Source: Alisma plantago-aquatica
Taxonomy: Eukaryota > Streptophyta > Magnoliopsida > Alismatales > Alismataceae
Length of the DNA: 64,000 bases
Assembly (NCBI GenBank): GCA_963693085.1
Contig: OY856412.1
Span: forward strand, 1,407,448,694-1,407,512,693
Direction of reading: 5' to 3'
A program made the translations under genes and the position numbers. Below are positions 35,756 through 48,257 of the stretch, one piece after another (within the stretch, counting starts at the first letter, position 1; every line of letters starts with the position of its first letter). The notes beneath the pieces were generated by a model that saw nothing but the letters and a program-made list of their open reading frames with translations, was not told where the DNA came from and did not search any database.

Positions 35756-36235
35756 ATGGCAGGAAGAGGACGTGGTCATGAGGACCAAGCTAAGAGCCAC
35801 GTTGGACCTGATCCTCAGGTGATGGGTCCAGGTGGTGGAGATGATGTGGATGAGGCATCAAGGATGTATAGGATGTTTCTTGAGACTAGGGAAAAGTATA
35901 AGATGGAGAGGTGAGCTTCTACTTTGAGTAGTAAGGATCTGATGAGATCCTATGAGCTGGTTAAGAATCTTGGACGTACCGAGTTCGTTGGAACTACGGA
36001 CCCTGCAGTGGCAGATGAATGGCTGCGATAGTTAGAGAAAGTGTTCCTTCTGATGGAGTTGTCTGAGGAAAGACAAATCAATCATGTAGTTTATTTGCTT
36101 AAAGGTGATGCAGATCTCTGGTGGTGTGGAGTGGAAGATAAAAGGAGGAGCACCCAGTTCTAGGGAAGGATAATGAGGAAATCATGGGAGAGGAAGAGCT
36201 TCAGGATGCTTATTCTCTTTGACACCACAAGAAGG
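35756..36235 (+). pseudogene. gag: Tekay-type gag, truncated
   Basis: The frame starts with MAGRGRGHEDQAK at 35756 and continues to TDPAVADEWL and VYLLKGDADLWW, the usual N-terminal half of a chromovirus GAG. In-frame stops lie at 35912 (TGA), 36029 (TAG) and 36161 (TAG). Around 36165-36235 the frame runs directly into sequence that precedes the protease. The C-terminal half of GAG and the zinc knuckle are missing, so several hundred bases have been deleted. It cannot encode a functional capsid. Confidence 0.85.
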
Positions 36236-39200
36236 TATTGTTTCTTCTCGAGTAATTATAGGAGAAATGCTTTTCTTTAACAGCATTTCAGTTAGAGTTT
36301 TGATAGATCTCGGTGCTACTCACTCATTTATACAGAGTTCTTTAGCTTGTGAGCTTAACCTATTAACCTAGGAGTTACCGTTTGAGTTGTTGTTGAGGGT
36401 TCTGTTAGGTGAACCGACAGTGTTGACAGAGTTTTGTCCTGGATGTTTGTTGACCTTTGGTGGTTACACCATTGCAGTTAATCTTATACCCCTAGATATT
36501 AACTCTTTTCAAGTTATCTTGGGTATGGATTGCCTAGAGACGTATCGAGTTCAGCTCTACTGTTGGAAGAAGGAGGTTGTCTTTCAACAGGGTGGATTTT
36601 CTTGTGCCTTTATTGGAGACAAGAAAGTTTTGCCTATGTGTATCATATCAGCTGTTGTAGCTGATAAGATGTCGCAGAAAGGTTGTGAGGCATTCTTGGC
36701 ACATGTAGTAGATACCAGAGCAGAGAAGAGCACATTCAGTCTATTGGATGTGCCAGTGGTCTGTGATTTCCTAGATGTTTTTCTAGATGAGTTGCCAGGT
36801 CTACCTCCTCAAAGAGAGATAGACTTTGAGATCCAGGTGTTGCCAGGTAGTCAACCTATAGCGCTGCCAGCCTACAGAATGGCACCTGCAGAGTTGAAGG
36901 AACTCAAGATTCAGTTACAGGAATTATTGGATAAGGGTTTCATTTGACCTAGTTCTTCGCCATGGGGAGCTCCAGTCTTGTTTGTGAAAAAGAAAGATCG
37001 TACTATGAGGCTATGTATAGACTACATACTGTTGAATAAGATCACCATCAAGTATAAGTATATATTGCCAAGGATAGATGATCTATTTGATCAATTGTGT
37101 GGAGCGATGATCTTTTCTAAGATAGACTTGAGATCTGGGTATCATCAGTTGAGGATAAAGGCTTCAGATATTCCTAAGTCGGCTTTCAAAACAAGATATG
37201 GGCATTATGAGTTTCTGGTCATGTCATTTGGACTGACTAATGCCCCAACAGCTTTTATGGATATGATGAATCGGATTTTCAAATCGTTCTTGGATCAGTT
37301 CATAGTAGTTTTCATAGATGGCATTCTGATTTATTCCAGAGATGATGAGCAGCATGAGCAGCATCTGAGGATAGTGTTACAGTTGTTGAGACAACACCAG
37401 TTATATGCTAACTTCAGTAAGTGTGAGTTCTGGTTAGCTGAGGTGTCTTTTCTTGGACATGTCATCTCAGGAGATGGAGTAAGTGTTAACCCTTAGAAAG
37501 TCGAGTTTGTTCTACAGTGGGAGAAGCCTAAGACTCCTACTGAGATCAGAAGCTTCTTAGGATTGGCAGGTTACTATAGGAGGTTCATCCAGAACTTCAG
37601 TGTTGTAGTGTCACCTCTCACACACTTAATGAGAAAGAATGCACTGTTTGTCTAGTCAGACAATTGTGAGAAGAGTTTTTAGATCTTGAAGAAGAGGTTG
37701 ACTACAGCACCAGTGTTGATCCTGCCCGAGACATGTAAAGGTTACGTAGTGTTTTGTGATGCTTCAAGGAGAGGTTTAGGTTGTGTGTTGATGCAGGAAG
37801 GCAAAGTAGTAGCTTATGCATCTAGGCAGCTTAAGAAGAATGAGGAGAATTACCCGACATATGATTTGGAGTTAGCTGTTGTAGTTCATGCTCTCAATAC
37901 ATGGAATCACTATCTTTATGGTGAGGCATGTCAGGTGTTTACAGATCATAAGAGCTTGAAATATTTCTTTACCCAGAAGGATCTGAATCTTAGATAGTGG
38001 AGATGGTTAGAATTGATCAAGGATTATGATGTGATGATAGATTATCATCCTGGTAAGGCAAATGTGGTAGCAGATGCCCTTAGCAGGAAGTCAAGTTCAA
38101 AAGTATATGTATTCTCTATGGCATGCTTCAAGAGAGACCTGCTAGTAGAGATGCGGAAGTTGAACTTAGACTTAAGGGTGACAGAGCAGAGTGGTTTGAG
38201 TGCACAGATGTAAGTCAAGCCTACTTTTTATGATCAGATCAAGGAACTTCGGCAGAGTGACAGTGAGTTACAATAGATCATGCAGGATATGGCAGAGGGA
38301 AAGAGACCAGAGTTTAGGTTTTCAGATGATGGTTTGTTGCATCAGCATGACAGGTTGTGTGTACTTGGAAATAGTGATTTGAAAGAATCGATTCTTGATG
38401 AAGCACATGCATCGATGTACGCTATGCATCCAGGAAACACTAAGATGTACAGGAATCTCAAGGAGTTGTACTGGTGGTTAGGTATGAAGAAGGATGTAGT
38501 TGAGTACGTGGCTAGATGCAGTGTGTGCCAGCAGGTTAAGGTTGAGCATTAGAAACCTGCAGGTACCTTGCAATCTCTTCCTATACCAGAGTGGAAGTGG
38601 GAACATATCACAATGGATTTTGTTGTAGGGTTGCCCATGACACCTAAAGGTTGTGACTCGATATGGGTGATTGTGGATAGACTGACTAAGTCTTCTCACT
38701 TTCTTCCTGTTAAGTCAACCTTTGATGTCCCAAAGTTGGCTAAGATATACATGGATGAGATAGTCAGGCTGCATGGTATCCCAGTTTCAATAATATCAGA
38801 TAGAGATTCTAAGTTCACCTCCAGGTTTTAGAATCAACTGCATTGTGCTTTGGGCACAAAGTTGAGGTTCAGTACAGCTTTTCACCCGCAGACGGATGGC
38901 CAGTCAGAAATGACCATTCAGACTCTTGAGGACATGCTGAGAGCATGTGTCTTATATTTTAGTGGAAGTTGGGAAGAACACTTGAGCCTTATAGAGTTTG
39001 CATACAACAATAGTCACCATTCCAATGTCGGTATGGCCCCGTATGAAGCTCTGTATGGCAAAAAGTGTAGATCACTCGTATGTTGGTACGAGGTGGGTGA
39101 AAAAGATATTCTTGGACCAGAGATAGTGGATTTGACTACAGAAAAGATTACAGTGATCAGAGAATAGTTGAAAGCTGCATAGGATAGGCAGAAGAGTTAC

Positions 39201-39650
39201 GCTGAGAAGAGGCGTAGACCTCTTGATTTTGAGGTTGGTGATGAAGTGTATCTGAAAGTTTCACCATGGAAAGGAGTGTTGAGGTTTGGAAAGAGCGGAA
39301 AATTGACTCCTAGGTTTATGGGCCCATATCCTGTCGTTGAGAGGATTGGACTTGTAGCCTATAGGTTGGATTTTCCATCCGAGTTGGCTAATCTACATGA
39401 TGTGTTTCATGTATCAATGTTGAAGAAGTGTTACCCTGGTACAGAGAAGATAGTGGACCCAGAACCTGCACAGCTCAGATCAGATGTGTCCTATGTTGAA
39501 GGACCAATACAAATAGTTGATCGGAGGATCAAGAAGCTCAAGAATCAAGAGATACTATTAGTGAAAGTTCTGTGGAGGAACCACAACCTAGAGGAAGCCA
39601 CGTGGGAGCTTGAGTCAGAGATGCGTAACAAGTTTCCTTTTCTCTTTTAG
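36236..39650 (+). pseudogene. pol: Tekay-type pol: PR, RT, RNase H, IN, chromodomain
   Basis: One frame can be followed through stops. Protease near 36280-36560 has DLGATHSF at 36306, where Asp-Thr/Ser-Gly is expected, so the active site is altered. RT at about 36840-37500 has [20 protein letters not shown] and, at 37311, FIDG in place of FIDD. RNase H at about 37690-38100 has [12 protein letters not shown] and [15 protein letters not shown]. Integrase at 38400-39170 has an HHCC finger ending CSVCQQVK and the core Asp, Asp, Glu positions near 38670, 38800 and 38907. The final 130 residues contain the chromodomain (LVKVLWRNHNLEEATWELE). Stops lie near 36369, 36945, 37494, 37653, 37679, 37995, 38211, 38273, 38550, 38829, 39165 and 39178; most are TAG. 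Confidence 0.95.
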
Positions 39651-39670
39651 GAATTTCGGGACAAAATTCT

Positions 39671-39686
39671 TATAAGGGAGGGAGAT
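39671..39686 (+). other. Polypurine tract of the Tekay-type element
   Basis: TATAAGGGAGGGAGAT directly precedes the right LTR. Confidence 0.88.
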
Positions 39687-42600
39687 TGTTACAACCCACA
39701 TTGGGGTTAGTCAGTAAGTACCTTGATTAGTGTTAAGTACCTTGTTAAACATCATGGTTAATCAAGATAAGCTAAGATGTGAATCATTAGTCAAGATTGA
39801 TTCATTTGATGTAATTAATGTTAATTGCAGTGTTAATCATTAAGTTAATTACCTAAGATGATTAACCTAGCTAAGATGGTTTATTAATTGTTTATTTATG
39901 CCTTAAGAATGTAGAGGATCTCATGCTTGAATTTTTGCAAAATAAATCACTTCAATTGGACCTTTGAGGCAAACGTTATGCCATTTTCAAGTTCTTTAGA
40001 CCTATAGTGCAATTTACCCATAACTTTATAACCCATTTTCCCCTTTCCCTTATCTCTTTCACCTAATTGACATGCACCGCTTGAAGCGGGAGCACAGAGC
40101 AGCAGCCAGGCCGATCGGCCGCAGCAGAGGGAGAGCTAGGGCGGGTGATTTTGGCCCCATAGCTTCGTTTTAGCAGCACCTCGCCTCCACTTCTTCCTTC
40201 CTTCACCCTTTCCTCGCCCTAGCGGTGCCCTAGTGCCACCTGACCAGCAGCAGGTGTTGTGTCGACCAAGTAGCAGCAACAGCGGCCGATTAGGGCCTTG
40301 AGAGGGCCATTTTAGTGGCGCCCTGCTTCCCATCTCCTTCCTCCTTCCTTTCCCTTTCTCCTTGCTCCATCCGGTGCCCAGCTAGCAAGGGCAGCGCCCC
40401 TACCAGCTTGAGCAGAAGTAGCTGCAGCAACGGTTAGGAAGCCGTTTGGGCGCGAGGAGCAGCACCAAGCAACGCCCTCGACTCTGACTTTGAAGTCCAT
40501 GCTCGAATCCGCAACTCTAGCCGCGTTTAGCACCTAGCCTAGCCCTCTTCTCCTACCTGTGCGTGAGAAAGCAACATTCTGCTTGTAGCACGTTCGTACC
40601 AGGGTAGTTCTAAGGTTGAAGACAACCTGCTGAAGCTCGGAAATAGGACTCTGGATGCATTTTCAATTGAATTGGGGTCACCTCACCCACTGTGAGTAGA
40701 ATTTCACTCACTAAGAAATTATAACTCTAATAATCGGATGTTTTGGTTGAAATTGGTATCATTCGCAGATGTCAGCATTTACCCAGGTGTCGAACAGTTT
40801 CGGCGCCGCTCAATTTCTAATTGCACATTTTATTTATTAATGTTTGCACGATGTTAATTAGTTAATTGATATGTGTGATTTGGATTAGTAAAAATACACA
40901 ATTGATCGAAACTTAAATTGCTCGATCAAATGTTGAACTCAGTAGCACATGACCAGTAACGACACAGTTTGGGTATAAACTCAGGCTGTACATTTTTAGT
41001 AAGTTAATAGATGCTCAGTTTTAAAGAAATGATGATGACATAAAAAATATTCAAAGAAAACCTAATGGTACACTCTCTGATATATTTAAGATGAATGATT
41101 TAATATTTACACAAATTGACAGGCTCCTCAAAGATATCATTTGAAATTCCCAATTATAATTAATAAATTGTGCCATGATAAGTGATTAAAACTTAGTTAA
41201 GTTATGTGATGCATAACTCAATATTAGGGTTGATGCGCACGTTTTTACAATTAAATCTTGCCGTGTCAAGTAAATTGACTTTTAATTGAGTTATGTGATG
41301 CATAACTTAGAATTTGGGTTGATGTGCTCGATTTTCGAGGAATTACAGATAATTTACAAGTGCTACTGATGATTTCTAATATATCGAGTAATTAACTCTT
41401 GTAGTGTGTTACGATGATCAATTGTATAATTCCAGCGTATATGATCCAAGTTGATATGAGTTTGGTTTATTTAAGAAATTTCAATCTGCCTGCATGCATG
41501 GTATATGGATTACTCAATAAATTACACTGTTTTTTAGTATACTGCTCTGACAGGTCTAGAATGATATTCATGTTGTGATTTGAACTGCAATTAAATAGTC
41601 GAGATGCTATAGAAATACCAAAGTCGAGTATAAGTAAGAAAAAGGTTCACTATAGTAAGAGTTTTCTAGGAAATAATAAAATTATAGATTTAAGGGCTCT
41701 GACACCGTAGAACCCCTATGTGAGGTCTGCGCCTTAGGGGTAAAATGACCTAACCCTGGAAGCGTCCAGTATACAGGGGTCGGAACGTGCTATCAGGTGG
41801 CACGGGGGACGAAGCCCTAGTGGAATTCTCCTTAAATTATAGTTTGCAGTGTCCAACATCAACCAGAAGTCCTAGTGGCACTAGAGTACAGAAAAGCGTG
41901 TCCAACATCAACCAAAAGTCCTGGTGGCACTAGAGTACAGAAAAAGCTAATAGGTGGCTTGACTCTCTGCCTATGTGCTTAGGTTAGAGGAGGGGTCCAG
42001 TTTACGACACAATAGGAGTGTCGAGGCCAGAGAGCCAGTTTCCCTATTGTAGACCAGGAGAGTAATCAAACTTAGCTAATCCTGGGGTGTCGGCTAAGTC
42101 TTGTACGGTGGGATCATAGTTTGCTACGAGTCTTCATATGTAGAGTACACTGCATATGATCAGGGCATAAGATAAAATATGTTTATATAGGTTCACAGAG
42201 TTTCTTATAAGTTAAAGAGTTAAGAAAGATTTGAGTTAGTTTCGCAGTAGTTGTCCTTTAAATGAAATTTTAGTATTCTCTATTATTTAATCGTATCTAC
42301 AGCTTTGTAGCAGTTGTTATCTTAATGAAATGTTGACATCTACTGTCGTTTAAATTATATTATTTAGATCTGCTCAGTATAGTATTATCTTGTATTTTAT
42401 TCCAATTAATAAACATAAAATTAGTTATCTGTGATGGTTGGGTGGAATTCTATTCACTGAGCCAGTAGCTCACCAACCTACTGAAGCATTTTTCAGGTCA
42501 GCGTCAGCACGAGGAAGCTGAAGAATTGTATCACCCAAGTTCTTAGAAGGTAGTTCGTAGTTAGATAGAGGTCTCTTAGTCCTTTCCCCTCTGTCTTTGG

Positions 42601-42902
42601 GCATGTGGTGTGGTAGTGAGAGAATGTAATGTAATATGTAGTTTAGATTTTAGTTATCTGTTGTATTTTACTTTCTGCATGAACAATGTAATATGTCGCG
42701 TAAGTTTGTTTTTCTTCCAAGTAAGGTTAATGGTAAGTTGCTTCTGTAGTTTTATTACAATCCGATGTTATTCAAGCTATTAGGTTTTTCTTTTAAGTTA
42801 ATTCTAAGTAACTAAGTAAAGAAAAGGTTAAGGGTGGTTTACCGAGGGTGACTCCCCGGTCTCTGGGGTCATTAGATATGGCACGGGGATCGGGGTGTCA
42901 CA
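39687..42902 (+). repeat. Right (3') LTR of the Tekay-type element
   Basis: Colinear with 32397-35608, starting TGTTACAACCC and ending GGGTGTCACA. The GC-richer core is at about 40060-40820 and the 49-bp direct repeats recur near 41850-41945. Confidence 0.93.
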
Positions 42903-43839
42903 ACCACGTAGCAATAAACTCTAAGAAACAGCATGTATTTGTCAAAGGATTAAAGATTTCATTTCAAACATTGGAGATTAAGTCAAAACATGCTTTTTGG
43001 GCAAGAACATTCAAGTTTGGGAAAAATTGGCTAAAATGATGGCAATTTGCCTTCAATCACATCTAAACCTAACTTTTAGGGAATTTAAAGCATAAAATAG
43101 AAAATCCTAGTTAAAACATGCAAAAAATACCAAAAATCTACATGATATGCAATGCATGATAAAAAAAAGGGCAAAATTTTTGAAAAAAATATGCAAAAAT
43201 GCATGGAAGTAAGCTATAAGTATGCATGCATACAAGCAGACACACATGGTCAGGATAAACAAGTGTGAAGGTTAGTCAAACTCTTTGATTATCTTGCAAA
43301 AAATTAGCACAAGGTACATAGATAAAAATGCGGTGAACGAAGGGTTTACCGCCATACCACCCCAAATTTTTAAATCATGATGTCCTTGGCATGAAATAGA
43401 AGTTTAGAATAGTAGGGTAAAGGGCATGGAGTTACGGAAGACAACCACCAAGAGATGGAGTGATCAAAGTAGCACTAGGTGGGAAGGGTAAGACCACCAC
43501 AGTCGTGTTGAGCAACACGGTCGTTCTGTCTTGCTAGTCACACGGCCGTTCAAGAATCCTTCCTATAGCTCCTCTATTGATTTACAATCTTCTCTCAACT
43601 TTGATCTTCTCCTTGGCTATACCCTTTGTGCATCACCTTTTCTTCCTTGTACATGTACTAACATGATTCACAAATAGAAAAACTATCCAGTATGGTGTGT
43701 GTGTGTGTGTGTGTTTCTTGGAAAAAAAAAGTATGACAAAAGAACAAGGTTCGAGAATCTCAAACCATGTGGGTTGCCTCCCACAAGCGCTAAATTTAGA
43801 GCATTCAGCTAGGATTGTTGTTCTTCCATCAATCAACCA

Positions 43840-44392
43840 TTTATCCTCTCAGAGTGCATCATTTAGAGCCATTAGTCATATCAAGACATGGAGATATAGT
43901 CCTAATATTATGTGTATGGATATGGGCATCCAAGGTTAGTCTTATGGAAATTTATGCAGCTATAGTTAATATATTTCTCATGCATTGTGATATATATCCA
44001 TCATACATCTAAACATATGTTTAGAGTAGTCATTATTATTATGTGAGATTGCTATGTTGTGAGAATGTTGTCCATGCATGTTTAGTGTAGTGTACGTGTC
44101 TTCCTTCTTTTAAAAGATGTATCGACTTTATGAAATCTCTAGAGAGGGTGAGAATAGAACAAATTCAATTCATGCAACTTAAAACATAAGAATGGTTAAT
44201 TGTAACCTACTTAAAGAGATATTACAATAGGAAGAATAAAACAAGTAGTCAACAAAGAAGCAACCACAAAGGACCATAAAATCTATCGTGATTCTAACCT
44301 AAAATGGCATGGAACCATTGCCTAGTTATTTCCAACCAAGGTTTCTCAAGTTGTACTTTTTTACAATTCCAACACCAGTACAAAATACAATT
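43840..44392. repeat. Segment S, copy 3
   Basis: It matches S1 and S2 but ends at ACAAAATACAAT, where the other copies continue into the inverted end of unit A. It is therefore the last member of the array. No gene is seen. Confidence 0.85.
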
Positions 44393-46570
44393 ATTGATGT
44401 CTTTTGTGGATCACGACCAACCTCTTTTTCAAGAGAAAGGTAACTTTTGACCTTCTTTGTAGGGTGTGGAAGACCAACCTCTTCGGAGAAGGTCACAATG
44501 TATCTCCACTACCTTTGGATGCAACCTTCTCGTGAAAAGTAACTTTAAAGGGTTTTGTCACAACCTTCTCGCAAAAAGTATCTCTGGAACAACAAACTAA
44601 ATAAGAAACAATAATGGAAGAAGGAAAGTGCACACAATCTTCAAAAAATATATAATCATAGCACTAAAGAACATGTGATGATCAACTCCACAAGGTTTAA
44701 GTAAAGTTATATTTGATAGAGTAGGACACTAGATCAGGCTAAGCTTAGACTTGTTCAAGATCATCTGAATGTATCAAACTAGGATTCTAAACTTGAGAGA
44801 GATAGTATGTAAGGAAATGTTAAAGTGTTCTTTGGGTCTTCATATGACACTCCTATATGTAAGAAATCCTTAAGAATATCTAAAATTGTTGTTGGAGTAG
44901 TGATTAACTAGTCATTATAGAATAGCTAGTGGAATTAAAATGGCTAACCAAGTACGAATTAAATATTATCATAGAATTACAATCTTGTATAATTATAGTT
45001 TGAACGACCAAACTGATCAATTTAAAATTTGATTGAGAATCAGTCTAAACTGAATTGGCGTTGGGTTTGCTTGATGAAAAAAAAATTTGACAAATGTCTC
45101 AGTCAATTTTTTGCTATAAAACATGCCTATGCTAGTGGGTGTATACATGTGTAAATTTACTTTTAGGATGGTTGTTGGCCATTTGTTACTTGTTCTTATA
45201 TGATTCCTAGCAAGTCGTACATTTGCATCTATACAAATCATGATCCTAGATAGAATTCGAGTTACAAATATTCAAACATATATGTAACTGCAAATCTTTG
45301 ACATTGATCTTGTCAATGTTTCTTGATCGCTTGAAACACTTCATTCACGTATTTGTAGCACCAATGGAAAATTATTTCATCATTAAAATTAGTGTGTAGC
45401 ATATCGAAGAGCCAACATTTTATGCTAACCCCTTGAGATTTTCTTTTATTGGATACTTTGCATGCTTAGTATTCAAAGCTAGCTGGCATTTGGGTTATGT
45501 GAAAGAATAATAGGTACTAGGATGATTGAATATATATACCAATACTAATTCTTTGGTTCTGGTAGTGTAGCTTTTTTATATCAACTTCGTGTATAAAACT
45601 CAACTCATCTGCATAGTATTCCAATCTACTTTATGTACTTGGATGTAATATGTGGATGGATCTACCACTATTGATCATTTCATGCTTTTATAATTGTTTT
45701 TACCACTCGAAGTCACATTATTACTTGACCCTCCAGGATGGCCTATGCACACAGGTTGGGACTCTTAAACTAAGATGTTGCCTTGTATGTCTCAATAATA
45801 TATTTACAACTCAAGACTACTACAAGGTAGAGTGGATAAGCTTCAAAGAGAATATAAAGGGATGGCTGCAATTTCAAAGTACTCTAGATGGTTGAATTAT
45901 GAAACATGTGTGTGGCTTGGCGTATAACTAAAGTATCCTTTGCGACTCGGCGCATTAGTCGTCAAGAATGAGGTTTCCAACCCGAGGGTCGTAGTATAGC
46001 TCCATAATTTATAGGGTACCTACTGGAAGAAGCTCGTGCTAAGCTTTTGCAATCTTTTGTAGATCGCTTGTCTATAACTAGGGTTACATGTGGTGCTTCA
46101 AAATTTTCGCTTAACCCAATTCATCAATGACACCAAGACTCAAACCTAACAAAATTATGACCGTGGCATCCCATATAATTAGATAACAAGATCTAGATTA
46201 AACAAAAAGATAAGATTTTAGAAGGAAAATATTATATAAAGAACATAAAAGTCGAGCTCTTGAAACTGAACAAGATGCTAAAGCCGCCAATTGTGAGTTG
46301 GTGATATAGATAAAAATACAAGGAATTCTATTATCTATGGGTTGACGTGTATCTACTACCATACTTTGTCTTTCCCCATCTCAACGCCTCCCGAAAAAGA
46401 AGAGTTGATATAATGAAGTACATTTTGTAGATGGACTGGTCAAAAAATTAATCAAAGTTATTACAAAAGTTGGACGATAGTCATTTAATTGCCAAAGTTA
46501 TCCCCTAGATGAATGATATTATAAAATTCTGACCGTAATAAAATTATTGAAGGAAAAATAAAGAATTAGC
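44393..46570. other. AT-rich DNA without a recognised gene
   Basis: It holds no supported gene. A short stretch at 44410-44590 repeats ACCAACCTCTT and AACCTTCTCG-type motifs. ORFs at 45017-45241 and 45650-45895 have no domain or exon signature. Confidence 0.5.
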
Positions 46571-46825
46571 CTACTTAATCAAGGTTGAACGGTTGAAAAC
46601 ACAGACAGAAAAGATGTAATGGCCGCACATTATAATCTTCATAAAAAGAAACTTTCTGCACATTATAATATTCATAAAAGAAACTTTTGTGTCTCGGGTA
46701 CATTTGTATTTCTTGAGGAACGAACCCAAAACCTTTACAATGTCATCTGAAGGTAAATCTCGTACAGCTGAAATAATTAAATTGTGACTAGCAAACTCTG
46801 CATTGCTGCTAGAATGAGTATCCAA
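46571..46825 (-). CDS. Possible host exon fragment, unknown protein
   Basis: A minus-strand ORF whose first half reads like normal protein (DTHSSSNAEFASHN, then SAVRDLPSDDIVKVLGSF). An acceptor-like CATTAG stands just upstream near 46828. Composition and hydrophobic spacing look like a conserved helical domain, but I do not recognise it. The second half becomes low quality and includes a short direct repeat (ATTATAAT.TTCATAAAA) near 46625-46685, so the true exon may end near 46690. No neighbouring exon could be joined with confidence. It may be a gene relic. Confidence 0.25.
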   Translation of the reverse strand: MDTHSSSNAEFASHNLIISAVRDLPSDDIVKVLGSFLKKYKCTRDTKVSFMNIIMCRKFLFMKIIMCGHYIFSVCVFNRSTLIK

Positions 46826-46829
46826 CTAA

Positions 46830-47965
46830 TGACATTAACAATCATCAACGTTAAACCAACAATAGTGAATATAATATCAAGAGATATCTCTCTCTTATTC
46901 CCAAAGGTTGGCACGCAGATTCTAAACTTTTATCCGCATAACAGCCCTCTATAGCTGGCCGAAGTCATTCTGAGATCAAGATATCAGGCCAATTCACAAG
47001 ATTTAGTGCTGACTGTATCAGATGCTTTCATCCAAATTCATCAACGAACATCTTACAGTTGACACTAAGTCAACAATAAACTCAACTTCATATTCAACTG
47101 GTACACTGAACAACTGGTTTAGCTGGTAAATATTTTATTATTTGTGGCACATGTTGTGGGTTTAAAATTCCGTTACAGATCCGGAGAGGATTTAGCAGCA
47201 ATAATTACTCACCTTTGTGATGGGACTGTGTAGCCCACCAGCTCACTCTATTAAAGAGATGTCTAATTTTCATATGCAAGCGGCACTATATAGGAGGATT
47301 CTTGTGATATCCATCACTACTTAAATCCGGCCACAAGTGTAAATTTTAGTTTAGCTGTAAATTCAACCCATACCTGTAATCAGAAAACATTCAGGGAATC
47401 AAAAGTAAGGAGTCCTATCTGCAATGTTTTTATTTGGTTGTACGTAGATGAATTAATCACTTTGGTTTGTTTGTATTCGGTAGTATGCAGTTTTGAACAA
47501 GAAGTATTTGACGCCTTGGTTGCCTGCTGCAATCAATACGATATTGTTATATGGCTGCCCTTTTTAAAGAGTAGAATCTCCTGTCGATCAGCTTGGAAAT
47601 GGAACTGCATCCAAATGAGGCGCAGTCCATTTTCAACGATTATGTGCATAATCAAATTACATGTAGTTCATTTTCTAAGCATGGGATGGAAACACGCTGT
47701 ACCAAACACTGCTGATTGGAAAATAAATAAAGAACTGCACCTGTTTAAAGGCAAACCAACCAAACGGGCCCTAGATTCAACTCAACTCAAGATGCTATTC
47801 ACAAGGATAATCATTAAAACCATCTTGCTAGTCCTTTAAGCTATCCAATATCATACTGAGATCTAAATGCATGATATATATTTTCAAAATTTTAGTTTGG
47901 CAGAAAATTGAAAACCTGTTTTTGAACTAGGCAAAGATTTTCAAGTGATTTGCTTGGTCGGATGA
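46830..47965. other. Intergenic or intronic DNA
   Basis: No supported gene. A donor-like CAAAG^GTGAGT on the minus strand near 47215 follows an open stretch of about 20 codons and could be an exon edge. The stretch near 47750-47772 (CCAACCAAACGGGCCC) resembles a MITE end, but its partner was not found. Confidence 0.35.
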
Positions 47966-47969
47966 AATT

Positions 47970-48225
47970 TAAACCAATAATAGCGAGAGGATTTGTGTGG
48001 CCTTGCAGAGCCTGCAGAAATATTCAAAAAACTAGTTTGATTCCTATGGCCAGAAACAAATAATAGCGAGAGGATTTGCCCGGCCTTTCGCGGAGCCTGT
48101 AGAATTATTCGAAAAACAAGTTTGATTTTCATGGCAGGAAACAAATGATAGCGAGAGGATTTGCCGTGGCCATGCAAAGCCTGCAGAAACATTCGAAAAA
48201 CCTAGTTTGAATCTTATGACCGGCG
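47970..48225. repeat. Three imperfect ~84-bp tandem copies
   Basis: The motif TAGCGAGAGGATTTG occurs at 47981, 48064 and 48149, each time followed by GGCC..GCAGAGCCTG-like sequence and ATTCGAAAAACTAGTTTGA. Copies differ by several substitutions and small indels. Confidence 0.88.
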
Positions 48226-48257
48226 TGTACCATCTTGAATACAGCAGGTATCACAAT

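Larger units (their letters stand above)
32397..42902 (+). mobile_element. Tekay-type Ty3/gypsy chromovirus, complete but inactive
   Basis: LTRs at 32397-35608 and 39687-42902 (about 3.2 kb each, roughly 5% different by eye) flank a 4078-bp interior with PBS, gag remnant, pol with chromodomain and PPT. ACCAC duplications stand at 32392-32396 and 42903-42907, inside unit A2. The pol order protease-RT-RNase H-integrase-chromodomain is that of chromoviruses, and the chromodomain wording fits the Tekay (Del) lineage. About 14 premature stops, a gag deletion and changed catalytic residues make it non-functional. Confidence 0.95.
30756..43839 (-). mobile_element. Athila-derived unit A, copy 2 (interrupted)
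   Basis: Without the Tekay insertion, A2 is about 2.6 kb: 30756-32396 plus 42908-43839. It starts with the inverted end TGGTTGATTGATGAAAGAAC, contains the outer LTR part to 31447 (GGCTGCATCA), PPT and internal region, and ends with the complementary end at 43839. Relative to A1 it lacks a few dozen bases near 30910 in the CACG-module zone. No gene is supported. Confidence 0.8.
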
